Positions 12,301-25,710 of a stretch of 64,000 bases of DNA are shown piece after piece. Made by a program: the position numbers and the translations under genes. Location of the stretch: positions 23,744 through 87,743 of the forward strand of contig JAAEAF010014923.1 of NCBI GenBank assembly GCA_011037195.1. Direction: 5' to 3'. Under the pieces are notes generated by a model. The model made no database searches, was not told the DNA's origin, and worked only from the letters and a program-made list of their open reading frames with translations. Within the stretch, counting starts at the first letter, position 1. Each line of letters opens with the position of its first letter. Origin of the DNA: Triatoma infestans. Lineage: Eukaryota > Arthropoda > Insecta > Hemiptera > Reduviidae.

Positions 12301-12849
12301 GGTAATCATACGTTACAGACTTAGTTTTCTAAAATTTAAGATGGAAACATAGAATTATTAAATCTCTTGATTTCATAAGTGGTATATTTTAATATTTTAT
12401 TTCTTGCATCTTTTAAGCCTCATTTTGCAATCTTATTAATTACTCAAAGAGTTTTGAATGTACATCTGTGATTTAGGTTCTTTTGGTGACCAAAACAAAA
12501 TGATATTAATCGAAGTTAATTGTCCTTATCCACACTATGAAGGTTCTACAAAGCAATGACATAAATCGAATGACTTTCTCCTCATGTAGTCATTCTTGAC
12601 AACTAGCCATTTATATGGGTTATTCTTGACAAAAGTCCTTCAATATTAGAAGTTTCTACATAACTGACTTCAAATTTATAGAAAAACCTGCAAGAATGTT
12701 AACTAAAGCCGACACTCGAGGGAAGCATGATCTTCCAGCCCTCCAGAAACCTCCTAAAATCTATTATTCTGAGAAATCTTACAAACAAATGTGACAGGTT
12801 AATAAATATATTTTGTTAGTATATTAAGTTTAAAGAAACACAGCTCCAG

Positions 12850-13290
12850 GTTCATCCAGGAAACTGAACAAACTGTTCACTAAAGTCGCACTTCCCAAAC
12901 TAACTTATTTTCTTCAAATCGGCTTTTTTGCAACATTTTAATTTTTATTAATATTTTTATAGGTGATAAGATCTTATAATATACGGACGTGACACCTTAG
13001 AGGAAAGTCAAACGTCAATCCATCAACTCTTTCAACCAGTAAAATGAATTTCTTCGGGTCCTCTGGTTCCCGAAATATCCAGTTTGAACTTGCTGCGTTT
13101 TTGAGTTGTTTTTTTTTGTGTTACGCTGACCACACACAAACACACACACGGAGGCCAATTTCTACACACACAAAAAATATTTGACAAATATCAAACACGT
13201 ATTTCCGGTGAAAACTCGATATAGAAGATTTACACACTATCCCAATACTTCCTTCTACCGGAAGTAAAAGAAAGTAAAAAGTTTTTAACT
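12850..13290 (-). repeat. Dispersed repeat family (CA-core type), reverse copy
   Basis: Reverse orientation of the 11.8 and 32 kb family. It contains a CA-rich core (13125-13150), GAAAACTCGATAT and a terminal hairpin with ACTTCC / GGAAGT arms (about 13248-13264), the same layout as 62.46-62.65 kb. Confidence 0.6.
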
Positions 13291-14399
13291 TCTAAGCTGC
13301 TGGAAAATACTACCACTATTTGAAACCTTCATACAGACACATTTTGTGCTATAATGTTTCCTCTTCAGCATCTGGCAGCGCCCTTTGATGTTTTTGAAAA
13401 TTGTACATAGGATTTTTGTATACTTTTGGCACTTACAATTTTTCCACTAAACAAATAAAGTACCTTTTTTTTTTGTAACCCAATTTTAATGGTCCTATGA
13501 AATTATGTCTCAGACGCTAAACATTTGAACGAGAATAATGGTTCAAAGTCAAAATGGTTCAAATGGGTCAAAATTTTATGGAGTCGCGTCGATCTATGCC
13601 TAAAGTAATAATGTGATGTTAGTAAACATTTAGAAACGGTTCGTAGATATGGTGTATGGTATAATAGTCGCTTTGATGAGGATAAAACCCATCAATTTAA
13701 CTCCGCCCAATAAATTTTATTTAACAAATAACCGTCAAATAATTTCCTGAATGGATTGTTGTGTCTACAATAATACAAAACATCAGATATTTTTTCTATG
13801 ATTAAGAGCTTGGTCATTTCTTCGGGGGGGGGGGGCATTAGTTTTGGACGCCCACCAAATTTCATGATGTTTTGATGAGTAGCGAGAAATAAAAAGGGAT
13901 ACTTGCTCTGACTTTTAGTATAAGCGATATCCTCCAAAGTTCATCAAAGCATACTGAAGATGAGCGAACGCTCGCATAAGTATATCCAAAAATCGTTCGA
14001 CAATATTGGTAAACATAGGGCTATCTAGAGAAAAACCTTTGATAAAATAGCTACTCATTCTTTTTGACATAAATTAGTTGCATATTTCGGAATACTGTAA
14101 GTTTTACCTCTCTAGAATAATCCAGTTTCTGAACTTGCATCTTCAGCGAAGGAGAAACACTTGGTTTCATTTCCCTGTCAAGACATTCCCTGTTATAAAT
14201 AATTCGTAACTAATTTTTTATAAACAAGTTTTACACTCTTTATCTTGGCCACTCTAACAAGATAATGACCATTATCTTGAATTATTTAATAATCTTTATT
14301 TTTAATGTAATTAAGTAAAATGTTGTATTTTGTTTGTTTATTGTAACATGTTAAAAGATATTTGTTATATGTTGGTTTATTTAATGGCTGATGATGCAG
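13291..14399. other. AT-rich intergenic DNA with poly(G) run
   Basis: No gene is recognised. A run of 12 G lies at 13824-13835. An 81-codon minus frame (13692-13937) crosses it and encodes a Pro run from the homopolymer; I do not regard it as coding. Confidence 0.5.
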
Positions 14400-15490
14400 T
14401 GCGGACCAGATATACAAGCTCTGGTACTTTCGTATATATGTGGTGTGTGTGTATGTGTTGTGACGGGGAAATTGTGTGCAAACACTGGTTGAATTAAAGG
14501 AGGAAGTGAAGTTCAAGTTAAGGGATAGTTCGGGTGAATGTATGTATTTTTTGTATGTATGTGTGAGTCTAGAGAGAAGAAGTGGTCGAACTGTACAGAC
14601 ATTCAGACACACTCATACACACACAGAGAGCTTGTGCGAGGAACGTACTTAAATTACAGTAATTTTGCTGCCCCCACCCGCAGTCTGCCGAACACACATA
14701 TAGAGAACCTGAGGGCTTCTATTCCCCACATACTCCCACACATGCTAAACACACACACACACACACACACATTCCAAGTATATATTAAAATACCACGACA
14801 TGTAAAGAGGGGCCAACCTATTTCTACCTCTTCCACTTCTTCTTCTTCTTCTAAACTTCTTCGTCCGCTCCATGCTCTACCAAAACTCCCGGCCAACTCT
14901 TACTTACTCATCATCATAGGTATTGTACAATGGGTGGGGCCGTAACTACTAAAAACGGGCGTGGCTTAAATTGGTTACCACCCACAACAAGTTTCTACCA
15001 CACCGCAGTTTCCATCCAATCCTTCCTACTACAATACCGGTTTGCACTGTACAGTGCTGCAACCTATCGACACAATATACTAACTAAAATCATTCCAATC
15101 ATGCAAATTATAATAATTACATTTCTTGACGCGCCACACCCTAGGGTTATTGATCATATGTGGAGAGAGGACACCCTACACTCTCCCGCATTTATTTTTT
15201 TTTTTTCTTTTATTATTATTTTTTTTTTTTGTGGGCCATCACCTCTACAATGCCCTAGTCCAAAACTCTTCTTCGTCTTTCATTTTACTATAAAACACAC
15301 ACAACACACACACACATACACACATACACATATTACAACACTAGATCCAATACCCTTTTTCTGTATCGCCTATTGCTGTTCTTTGATCTCAGGAAATACG
15401 CCTCTCCTAGTTGGGGTACCCTTAGGCTCGAACTCAGTGACGAAGGATAGTCTACTAAAAAGGAGAAAAAGAAAACGAGTTGCATAATAC
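14400..15490. promoter_or_regulatory. GC-balanced island with CA repeats
   Basis: The patch holds (CA)n tracts at 14747-14770 and 15296-15335 and CACC/GC-box matches GGGTGGGGCC (about 14932) and GGGCGTGGC (about 14956). A 185-codon plus frame at 14930-15487 encodes Phe/Ile runs from T tracts and Thr-His repeats from CA tracts, so it is low-complexity rather than a protein. Regulatory role is possible but unproven. Confidence 0.25.
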
Positions 15491-16343
15491 ATTATACCAA
15501 TTTTTCATCTCCATCTTTCCTCTGCTTTTCTTTTTTGTCAACTTCTTTTTTATCTTTTATTTTTTCTGGAAGACAAACAAAGAACTGTGAAGTATTTCGT
15601 GAAGAACAATCGATAGGATGGTAAGTTGAAAATATCATTTTTCTTAGTATCCGTATAATTAAATTTTGAAATCATTTTTGCTATTAGTCAGATCATTATT
15701 ATAAAAAAAATATATCATGCTTGCCTTTTATGTTGCTAGATAGATGTTTGCATGTAACTAGGCAATGTTTGCCAGATATTGGTTCACAAATAAATAATTT
15801 GGTAATATTAAACGTTCCAACATTCTCTTGAATTTCTTAGTTTCAAATTCATTTTCCAATTTTTTTTCCTCTATTTTCTTCATTTGTCCGTCAAAAAAAA
15901 AAAACTTGAGAAAACTCAAAAGATTAAAGATAAATTAAAAATAAATTAAACACTCTTGGAATTCCGACTTATGAAGCTTAAGATCATTGATTCCAGTAAA
16001 TGTTTCTGTAAATATGATTAATAAGTTAATAGAAACAAATATTTAACCTAAACTTGAAGCTGTAAACATTACAGCTATCATGTTCATGGCTGGTACCTTA
16101 GGTTGCAATATTTTCAAAATAATAACAAAATAAAAAAATTTGGTGTGAAACGTAGACACGACTTTCAATTAGTGCAATTTATACAATTAAATTCACATTA
16201 TTATTATTATTTTTTTAAATTGCAATGCTTACAAACGTTTAGTTTGGCTGGACGTAAAAGAAAAAAGTGGCGGAGGTTTTATACATATACTAACTAGTAT
16301 ATATTGTTGAAAATGTGGCTGGCTCCGCATTGCTGGATAACAT
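15491..16343. other. AT-rich intergenic DNA, no gene seen
   Basis: T-rich and A-rich low-complexity sequence. Nothing is identifiable. Confidence 0.6.
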
Positions 16344-16615
16344 CCGGTATTTTATCCGTCGTAGCATGCATATTAGTTATGTTCCTGACCGGTTTCGGAT
16401 ATTCATCCATCGTCAGAGCTAATTCACCAAGTTCGTATAGAGAGTTCACTTCAACGAATGTTCTGTCGACTCACACTTGTGGTTGTATGTATGTCAAACA
16501 TTTCGTTAAGTGAACTCTTTACACAACTTGCGTGAATTTGCTCTGACAATGGATGAATATACGAAACCGGTCAGGAACATAACTAATATGCATGCTACGA
16601 CCGATAAAATACCGG
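16344..16615. mobile_element. Fold-back element with 114-bp arms
   Basis: Bases 16344-16457 are repeated in reverse complement at 16502-16615 with few mismatches, around a 44-base loop. The left arm (minus strand, 16392-16416) reads CTGACGA, then TGGATGAATATCC (GGAT/ATCC hairpin), then GAAAC. The right arm (plus, 16543-16567) has the same with CTGACAA. This signature is shared with the fold-back at 57.6 kb and the Penelope terminal repeat at 35.6 kb, so a Penelope-terminal-repeat origin is inferred. Two open frames here are mirror shadows of the arms. Confidence 0.85.
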
Positions 16616-17822
16616 AAACTAATATATATATTTGAGTGGCATTGTGGACGCCCTCTGTCATCAAAACCAACAATGCGTGTAATGACAATTTAAATTTAAG
16701 CCTAACTGACAGGCTTTTACAAAAAAACTCACTCTGAAATAATTTTTTTCTAAAAACAGGTGTTACAAATAAATGTGAATCATTATAGAGGTTTTTGAGA
16801 AAATTCTAAAAAAAAAAAACAAACCTCAAAAACCTATTCTGCAAAATGGCACTACCGGTATTTTTTTAAAAATTTTCTTCGACTTCAGAATTCTAGCAAT
16901 GCTTCCAATATATCTTAATATTATATTAAACTATTGAAGTGGTTCTTCAATATAAAGCTTAGAGCTATTATATTCGCTCCCTCAGCAAAAAAACAAAAAT
17001 TAATAGAGAGTGACAGGTATTTGTATGTGTTTAGATAATACACGAAGTTTAAAGAAAATCTTTGGAGCCTGCTTTCTGAGAAACTCGCAATAATTGAAAA
17101 AAATATTCAGTAACATATATATAGTCCATTTGCTGAAAACATTATTTTCGTATTCAAGGGACTTCAATATATTATTTCCGGCAAAAACTGAATTTCAAAA
17201 ATTTTATCACACAATCATAATACATTCTCGTTGAATAAGAAAATGTAAAAATATATCTCATCATTTATTTACAATATCGGATAAATCCAACTAAAGTTTT
17301 CCAAATAATTTTTCTATTTAGTAAACTTTTTAAAAGAATTTTCTTGAATATTGAAATTTAACAAATTTAATTTTTTATTCATAAATGGTTTAAAAATAAT
17401 GTATTTATTAATTTATTTATTATTATTTATTTAATAATTTATTTATAAAATAATTTATTTTATTCTGGTAATAATTGGTTTAAATACTTTTATTCGTTAT
17501 CAGCATTCCTGTTATTTTTTTTTTGTTTTTGTTATTAGTGAGAACAAAAAGTTTATTTATTTATTTTTTTTTTTTTGGACTTCAAGCTTTTGAAAGAGGC
17601 TGTACGAAAAATATATTGGTATTCTAACTAGGTCTGCAGTTGTCCGCTAGAAGGTAGCACTAGACAAATAACTCGTCTTTAAAAAAAGGATATTGAAAAA
17701 GGAATTTTTCCGTCTTAGATATACAAATGTACAAACTAAACAGAATTAAATAGATATTGATATGGATTTAAATAAATAATTAGACGCTTCATAGTTGCTC
17801 AAAAGTTTGAACACTCATAAAA
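16616..17822. other. AT-rich intergenic DNA, no gene seen
   Basis: Low-complexity (TTTA)n at about 17400-17460 and a T run at about 17565. Bases 16730-16860 weakly resemble 41.16-41.34 kb. Confidence 0.5.
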
Positions 17823-17833
17823 TATTTACCTAT

Positions 17834-18038
17834 CTTATTGGGGCGGGTGTTGGTGTAGTGGTTATGAGCGTGGACTTGTAAGTGGGAGGACCCCAGTTCG
17901 AGTCCAGCGTAATAACTAAATTTTATATTTGTTTAAAAAATGTTATTAGTAAAGTAAGTGCTTTCGCCCCCGTCCACGACACCTAATCTGGTAGTTGGAC
18001 GTTAAGCCAGACTGAATAAATAGGCATTACTTTACTTT
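17834..18038 (+). mobile_element. SINE family B, copy 1, with target-site duplication
   Basis: The tRNA-like head reads GGGGCGGGTGTTGG, A box TGGTGTAGTGGTTA (17851-17864) and B box CAGTTCGAGTCC (about 17894-17905). The body includes CTTTCGCCCCCGTCCACGAC and GTTGGACGTTAAGCC. Direct repeats TATTTACCTAT at 17823-17833 and 18039-18049 mark the insertion. The only other copy in the window is reversed at 25.7 kb. Confidence 0.95.
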
Positions 18039-18049
18039 TATTTACCTAT

Positions 18050-19728
18050 ATTATATTTACAAATTTGAAGGTTTTATAGACACACAAATAAAAATATGTA
18101 TAGGTTTCACTCATGTTATTATTTATTTATTTATTTATTTTTTATTATTTATTAAATAAATTTCATTATTGTTAATTACTTTACTGAAATCATTTTTATC
18201 GCTTTTGTGTTAATAATAAAAATTTCATACATTCACCGTAGTAATTTTTTTTTTTTCTCTCTTGTATCTTCTTAATATTTTCTAAACTTAAAGATCGATG
18301 CACCATGCATCAGAAACAAGATGCACTAGGGAGGTTGATAAAAACTTTAGGGTGTTCTGTTCCCTATATAGGGTGTAAAACAAACAGTAAAGCCAAAGTA
18401 AGAAAATAAAAGAGGGGATTTTACATGAAAAATTCAAACACTTAACAACTTCATTTTGGCAAGAGTTTGTAAATAGGACCTGAAGGGAACGACGTAAGGC
18501 ATGACCTTACCGTTCCCATATATTAAGTGTTATAAAAAAAAAAAAACAAGATTTATTTTTTGTGCCAACAATAAATAGAATTTAAACTTTCATTTGAAGT
18601 TGAAAATATTGAAACAAAAGAAAAATTAATCATTAGAATAAATAATATGTTTGGTTAAATTATTGATTGCAATAATTGTTTAGCGATAACTATAGAATCT
18701 GGTGCCGATACATTCACACGAATTTCTCAATACAGTTATATATAAAAAGAGAAATTTTGTTTACATTTCAAATTTTGCTCTTACTACGTGTACACAAATG
18801 TACAGGTGTAGGTAGAAGGGTGGCAAGAGCCAACCTCTAACTGAGGCAGACAGAAAATAGATCACTTTGAGTGACCGCCAATAATGTTGAACAAACCCAC
18901 TTGAAATTTATCGTCTCAAATTGCTCAGAAATACCTGAAACCAATTTTTTCAGAAAATCTGAAAAATGAACATGATAATAAGTAGGCAGTTAATATTCCA
19001 AGATTAAATTAATGCAATAAAAGTTAACTCAGTTTTATTATTTGCTATGAGCTCAAACTAACTCCAGTTAAGTTCACATAATTAACTCTTATGCCCCTTA
19101 TAAGATATATAATATCTTAAAATTATTTAATTTTTAAAAAAATCTTTTTACTCATTTCTCAACTTCTAAGTCAAAAATTCTATGTAAAACATGACCACTA
19201 AATTGATCTAAATATTTTGTAACTGGTGGTACCACATAATATATTCAAGGTAACACACTTTAAATATACACCTTTAACACCTTGACTCTGATTTCTCTGA
19301 AATCTGTTTGCATTTCTCAGAAAAATGTTTGAAATAGAATTATCGGTCAACAGAAGTGTAAGTCTTAATGGAAAAAAGCGGCCACTTCTTCCGGGATCTT
19401 GGCATCTCTATGGATATTCCAGCCTACAGAAACTAAACTGGCATTGCCAGTTAAACAGTACACATAAGGCTTGCAGAGTAATTGACACTGCAGCTCATAA
19501 CAACATTTGCTTATATATATATTACTACTTACTTACATAGGCGACTATGTTCCATGTATGATGACTAAGAGTTATCAACGTAGTTATAAGAGGCACACAA
19601 TAGATCGTTTATACCATCGAATGAATTTCGCCTTATAGTTCAAGACCTCTACTATTTAACGTTCACAAAAATGTATAAAGCTTGAGATTTATAAATTAAA
19701 AGAAATTCGTTGGAGCTCTTTTTGAGAT
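18050..19728. other. AT-rich intergenic DNA, no gene seen
   Basis: (TTTA)n at 18119-18145 and a small GC-richer patch near 18785-18880. No credible coding exon. Confidence 0.55.
18485..18517. other. Strong short hairpin
   Basis: GGGAACG pairs with CGTTCCC and GTAAGG with CCTTAC around a CATGA loop, with a two-base AC bulge on the left side. The stem totals 13 bp. There is no gene next to it. Confidence 0.6.
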
Positions 19729-19740
19729 AATTGCGTAAAA

Positions 19741-19951
19741 GGGGAGGAATTAGCTAAGTGTTTAGCGTCCCGGGTTCGAGTCCAATGCTACCCTTAGATT
19801 TTTTTCTTCCTAGGAGCCTCTACAGCTCACTGTTCGGTGATGGACAGCGTTGTCTGTAGCGACAGAACACTGTCCGGAGGCCGCCCGTGCGCTGAGAAGG
19901 CTCCGAGCGCTAATGACCATAGATGTTGACGCGCTTAATAAAAAAAAAAGA
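19741..19951 (+). mobile_element. SINE family A, copy 4, with 12-bp target-site duplication
   Basis: The A box ATTAGCTAAGTGTTTAGCG runs almost directly into the B box GGGTTCGAGTCC; about 20 bases of the tRNA-like middle are missing. The body and A-rich tail are intact. AATTGCGTAAAA flanks it at 19729-19740 and 19952-19963. Confidence 0.95.
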
Positions 19952-20329
19952 AATTGCGTAAAACTGCAAAAAAAAAAAATGCGCAAACAGAAAAAAAAGT
20001 AAAAAAGGAAATAACATTTTGCGATTTTCATTTTTGTACCTTGCATGCACAGACACGCCCACAAAAGAGAGAGCATTCTCTAGAAATTCTTCTTTTTTTT
20101 TTTTTATAAAATCAGGTGGTATGATTTCCGCTGAAATCTTGAATCAAAAAGTCTATGACATCAGTGTTTTCTCATTACTAGTATTATGAAAAAATACAAA
20201 TAAGAGTGTCGGATATTTACAAATGTTTACTTGAGAACAATTTTCTTGAATAAGAATACTTTGCTCGGATTAGAATTAAATAACATTAAAATTTTAATGT
20301 GAGCACTGGCTATGACTAGTCGAGGGATA

Positions 20330-20700
20330 TAAAGTGTTTAATAATCTAAAATCGAGTGAGAGAGATTGTGAGAAAGAAGAAAAAGAAGAAGAAAAAAAGA
20401 AATTGAAGTCATGTAGAGTGAGTGATGATGAAGGCAGTGGAGTTATACAGTTGGAAATAGACTGGTTTGGGGGTTAGTGTTTCCCTATAACTTTCAAAAC
20501 GAATGAAGAAGAAGAAGAAGAGGTTGTAGAGGATTCATTCCTTCAATGTATATCGATTTGTGAACGGAATAACTTGACGGAAATGGCTAGAAGGGGCCCA
20601 GAAGAAGTGCACGTTATGTGCGTATAGAGTGGAGGTAGGCGGTGGTTTGTATGTAAGAACTGAAATGTCTCTATCATGTATACACATGTCTATTTGTATG
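20330..20700. promoter_or_regulatory. GC-balanced purine-rich island
   Basis: Non-repetitive, purine-rich sequence without a credible ORF. Function unknown; regulatory role is only a possibility. Confidence 0.15.
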
Positions 20701-21084
20701 GCAAACAGATCTATGCACTTCTATTGAAAAAACCCTTTTCATTAAAAATTTTTTATAAACTACGTGTTCGATGTGTAATAAGTTTTAATGTCAGTAATTA
20801 CTTTAGAACTAGATTGCTCAAATTGATAGTAATAAAAGTTAAAAGTATAATATAATTTATTATTTAAACAGTATACATCCATTGTACATAAATGCAGTAC
20901 ATTTTAAAGGCATGGAATATTACATCTGAGCCGAGTTGCAATAAGAAAGGTATCAATAACTAAACTCATGAGTCTTCTATAAGAAAGCGCAGCTCTTAAA
21001 TACCAACAGAGTATCATCTCACTTTTACCATTCAAGGAGATCACAAATTTCGCCTTCTGTGAACGTATTTTTATTAAAGAAATA

Positions 21085-21255
21085 AACCACTGCTATTTAG
21101 TTCTGATCTTTGCTACCTAGATTCGCTACTCATCCACCTTTTCCTCATAACACTGGATCAACGTCGACGTTGGCCCACGCTGAATCGAAACCTGAATTTT
21201 CGCACCAATGGCGAGTGGCTAGCCATTAGACCAATGCGTGAGAGCAGTCCATACT
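21085..21255 (-). mobile_element. SINE family C, copy 2
   Basis: On the minus strand an A-box-like TTGGTCTAATGGCTAG is followed by the B-box-like GGTTTCGATTC, which has one inserted T, then GAGGAAAAGGTGGATGAGTAGC, GGTAGCAAAG and AGAACTAAATAGCA. These match the 9.9 kb copy. Confidence 0.75.
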
Positions 21256-22599
21256 GAAAAACGGTTTATAATTAAGCTTTAAAGACTCAGACGTGGCTTA
21301 TATTACAAGCTTGATACCAATAAAAGCCTTATTAAATACATAGTCATGTGCTTATAATAATTTGGGCAACCTATAATACTGCTCCTCTCTTGCTTTATTT
21401 CTGCTATAAATTTTTAAAAGTTATAAGATTACTTCTGGACACAGGGAACCAATTAAATAGCAGGTTCAATTAGTTTGATTCATGTAAATTATATTTCAGT
21501 ATTAATTATGAGATTTTAGTGGATTACCTGTTTCATTGTTTCCATGTTTATTAAATCATTATAGTAATAGCTTCATCATTATATCGAAATGTTTCACTTT
21601 ATAGATGTATGTTATATTTTAACAATAAATTAGTATTGTTCAATTCCTTCAGTTTTTAAATCTTCAGCTTGTCTTCAACTGGGTCTCATCCACGATTAAG
21701 TATTATATAAACATGGTACTAGTTGCAGTTCTGGGTGGAAAAAAGGTTGATAAAAATTGATATTTTATATTTTTTGTATATTTAAATCCATCATTTATTT
21801 TCCGTATTCAATTACAGCCTTCTATTTAGTGTATGCACTTTTATTAGATGGCCTGAATGACTATGGATGGAGTTGACATTAAAATATTTCTTGGACCCTG
21901 CCGATTGAACGTCATGAGTTCTAACACACTGACGATTAGGTAATTTTTTTCCAAGAAAAAACAATACGTGATCCAAGTACAGTTAACAAAAAAAAAAATT
22001 AAAACTTAGAAAGCTAAATAATAAACAGTTATTTTTTAATTATTAAAAAATTTATTTTAAAAATGCAAAAAACAAAAGAAAAAAATCATTTCCAAATAAC
22101 TGATTTACGTATTTAGTTTAATTTAAATAGCTACCAGATTTCTTTCTATGTAGGTATTCCTAGACTTAACAGAGTGATACATGACCGATATACAAATAGT
22201 TTGCAGTTCTTAATAAACTGGACGCATTTTTAAGTAAGATCTTAGACTGTGCCAAAAAGATCTTCTATAGCTTACTTTGGTGTCAATGTTTGTATGTTGA
22301 ATGTAATCGTCTGTGATGTGTTCCATGCATAAGTGAGTTGTGTATTTGTAGAAGTGAGCTTTAGTGAAGAAGTAATAATTCTGGTTTTAAATATGTTGAA
22401 TACGAGTGGTAGAAACAGAATGATGTAAATATAAATAATAAAATTAACAAAGAATTATAAAATGATATGAGACGATTTTCCTTTTGATAGAATTGCTCAC
22501 AAGTGAACTAAGTAAGTATATTTCCAGTTTATAAAAAAAATTACTGTTATTATTTTTCTGTATTGATTTTAGTTAAAGTTCAACATTAAGTTTATGATG
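21256..22599. other. AT-rich intergenic DNA, no gene seen
   Basis: No gene or recognised element is found. Confidence 0.6.
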
Positions 22600-23640
22600 C
22601 ATTACATATATGAAGATACGTGTGTCTGTGTATATATATATAGGTAGTGATTGATTGAAGATTGGATTGACATGTACATAGGAATGATGTTATGAGAAGG
22701 AAGTGGTGATGGTAGCTGAAGATTTCCAATAATTTCATTCAAGTATGATAGTAGAATGTTGTTATAAAAGTTTTAGTAGTAGAGTGAGACGGAAGAGGTC
22801 GCGTCTTCTATATAGAAACATACACACACAAACCTACACACCTGTATCTGTTTGTTAGTGAGTTTGTATGCGAGTGTTTTGTCTGGGTGGAATGTTGCTC
22901 TCACCTTTATATTATCATTCGGTCTCTCACTTTTACCTTCTTCAAACACACAAACACTTTACAATCACATACACAAACACACACACACACACACTTACCC
23001 ATACACACCATACTCACACTAACTCAAATTCCTTCATCACAATAAAACCACAATACTTTCCATTGGTTTTGCATTAGTTTTTGCACCGTTCGCATTGTGT
23101 GTTAATCTCCTTCAGCAAAGCTGCTTCTTCTGCTACTTAACACTCGGTCAATAAATATCTCTTCAGCGTATTCTACTCAACCTATAACTTGCCTCTAGTG
23201 CTCTCACTCCGTCTCTCTCTCACACACACACTATCTCTGTTTTCAAGAAGCAAGCAGTCTGATGGTCTCACTTACTCTGTATAATCTTCAGTCCCCCGTA
23301 ATTGGCCACAACGCCACAACCATTTTTTTTCTTTTTTTGTATTCTTTTCTTCAACTTCATTCCTTTTTTATTTTACTTTTTTATTCCGGTACACATATAC
23401 CGCTTCTGATTCTTCTTGGTATCCGGTTTTTTACAAGATTTCTACACTATTCTTCCTCCACCTCATCAAGGGGGGTATACCCTATCCATAGAAACATTCA
23501 AACCCTCTACTTCTTATAATCCAGCTTCAGAATCAAAAAAGTCACCTAATTTACGATCAATCCTGATTGATTTGTGGCGTCTCCGCAAGAGAGCCGATAA
23601 ACGACAATAAACGTTTCTGGATGAATTACTTGGACTGAAG
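22600..23640. promoter_or_regulatory. GC-balanced island with CA repeats
   Basis: It contains (CA)n near 22975-22995 and 23218-23230 and pyrimidine-rich unique sequence. Plus-strand open frames at 22868-23077 and 23262-23610 are built from Thr-His and Phe/Leu runs and are not persuasive. Candidate regulatory sequence only. Confidence 0.15.
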
Positions 23641-25699
23641 GACTCCGTTCATTTTTTTTTTTCGTTTACTTTATTTATTTATTTTTTTTTATTACTTGCT
23701 TCTTCTACCTCTTTTTCAGATCAGCATGTCTTTTGAAAGTAAAAATAGCGGTTACCAGATGTTACTCAATTTTATTTGTAAGAAAAAGAAATTTTATCTT
23801 TTAATGTTTGCATTAAAATAGAAACATATATAGAAATCATTTATTTATTATTTTATAATACAAAAAAATTATTGGAATTAATTTTAATTTATTGAATTGA
23901 AGAAACTGTCAACAAAGTAACCTTCAATAAGCTTAATTGGCTTAGAAGGTAGTGTAGGAATAGCAGTTTTGGCTGATGAATGGTGCTAATGAAGTATCGA
24001 CTATCACTTCTTCGACTTCGTGATGAATGTAGAACAGTGTGCAATGGTAGCATGGTGTAGACTGTTGGTCTAGTAAGAACTCTTACATGCTCTAATACTA
24101 GATTATCCAGTTTTGCTAGCTTATTGTGAATCTTTTATGACTGATAATGGAACCTTGTTAACTCGTTAAAGTTGGTGTGGTGGCTCCTCTGTACACCTCA
24201 ATTGATGTGGTAGCAAGCAAAGATTTTCAAATCTCCCAAAGCTATCAATATCATGCTACCAACAATCATGACTCTTTGCTCGATCACTCTACTCTCTACA
24301 TTAGCTCTTCCCTCTTTTTCTAAATAAATCGTCAAAATATAAATTTTGTGAGTAAAAATATTAAATTTTATGAGTTTGTGCGTTCCTCTTCATTTACACC
24401 ATTCATCAATCCAATCTTGTTACCATTACCGTAGTGTATGTAATTAGTTTGCTAGTTCTTTATTTGAAAGTGCATATATCGTCTCCTAGCTTTGTAAAGG
24501 AAATTTTTCTTACATAGAAACTCTGTTGTTATTCTCCATTTGAAATGTATAATATTAGAGATGGTTGCAATACAATTTTCAGACATTGTTTCGAGATATA
24601 TAGGCATTAAGTCCTCACTTAATTAGAATGTCTAGGTTAATTTTCGCACCATTAAGGCTTTTCTTTGCAAAAATCACAGCTTCTAATGATTTAATTTTTT
24701 GTTGAAATTAAGAGGAAAAAATTAAAACGTAATGACAATTAAAATACAGTGTTTACTATCAATAATTTATTTGTTTGTATTTTATTAATATGTCCATACT
24801 TGATATTATCCAGTACTATTTCAAAAATGAGCCAAACATTTTGTGATTCTACATTAGAAAAGTTTTTGTGACTATGATATATTTTGTGTACCAAGTGTCT
24901 AGACACAAAACGCACCCAAACCTGTGACAAAATAGTGCAATTTTGTCTGACACAAAACTGACGACACATTATCATGGTTGCAGTGAAGAGAAATGATTAA
25001 TCTCTGAAACATTCATAAAATTCACTGAGAACTCAATTATTAAACACGGAGAAACGTTGATTAGCAATTATTTATTTACAATTTAGCCCCATTAATTTTT
25101 TTTTTTTTAATTTTTAAATGAAAGAAAAGTATTAAACTTTCATGACTTTTTCTTCTTGGAGTTTTAATTGACAGATGATCTTCAGAGAAGGATTTTTTGT
25201 TAGTATTATACACTCACGAATGCTCATAATACCGTATAGATTGTAAAACGGCACATTATAATAGAGAAAAATTAAATTTTTGAGAAAATTCCAAAAAACT
25301 GAGAACCTTTTAAGTTTAATCAGGCTTAATGTCCCAGCAATATTTTAGTATCCCTTAATAGTAGGTATATAGAAAATAAAACCGTACATTGTACTGAAAT
25401 TGCACTTTACTGGAAAATTTAACGTCACAGCTCCACTAGAAACTTCCTAAGGTTAACCTTTCCAAAAAGAAAACAAAGTTATCAAAGATTCAAGTGATTG
25501 ATTAGGCCATAAGAGTAGTTAGTAGACCTGGTTTGAAGAAAATTATTGGTGCAATCAAGAAACTTTGGCAATCCTCTTTAATAAAAAGCGAATTTCTGAT
25601 TGCCGAGTCTTTATTGTGACTTTTCTGTCAGAATCCCTGATGTAGGGGGTGAGGGATAAAATATATTGAATATCAGATATGGGCTTCTAGCAATTTTTT
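23641..25699. other. AT-rich intergenic DNA, no gene seen
   Basis: Nothing recognised. A minus 78-codon frame at 24739-24975 has no family resemblance. Confidence 0.55.
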
Positions 25700-25710
25700 T
25701 GTTTGACTTA

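Noticed and set aside
14930..15487. 185-codon open frame, the longest in the window
   Set aside because: It consists of Phe/Ile runs from T tracts and Thr-His repeats from CA tracts, and no domain is recognisable.
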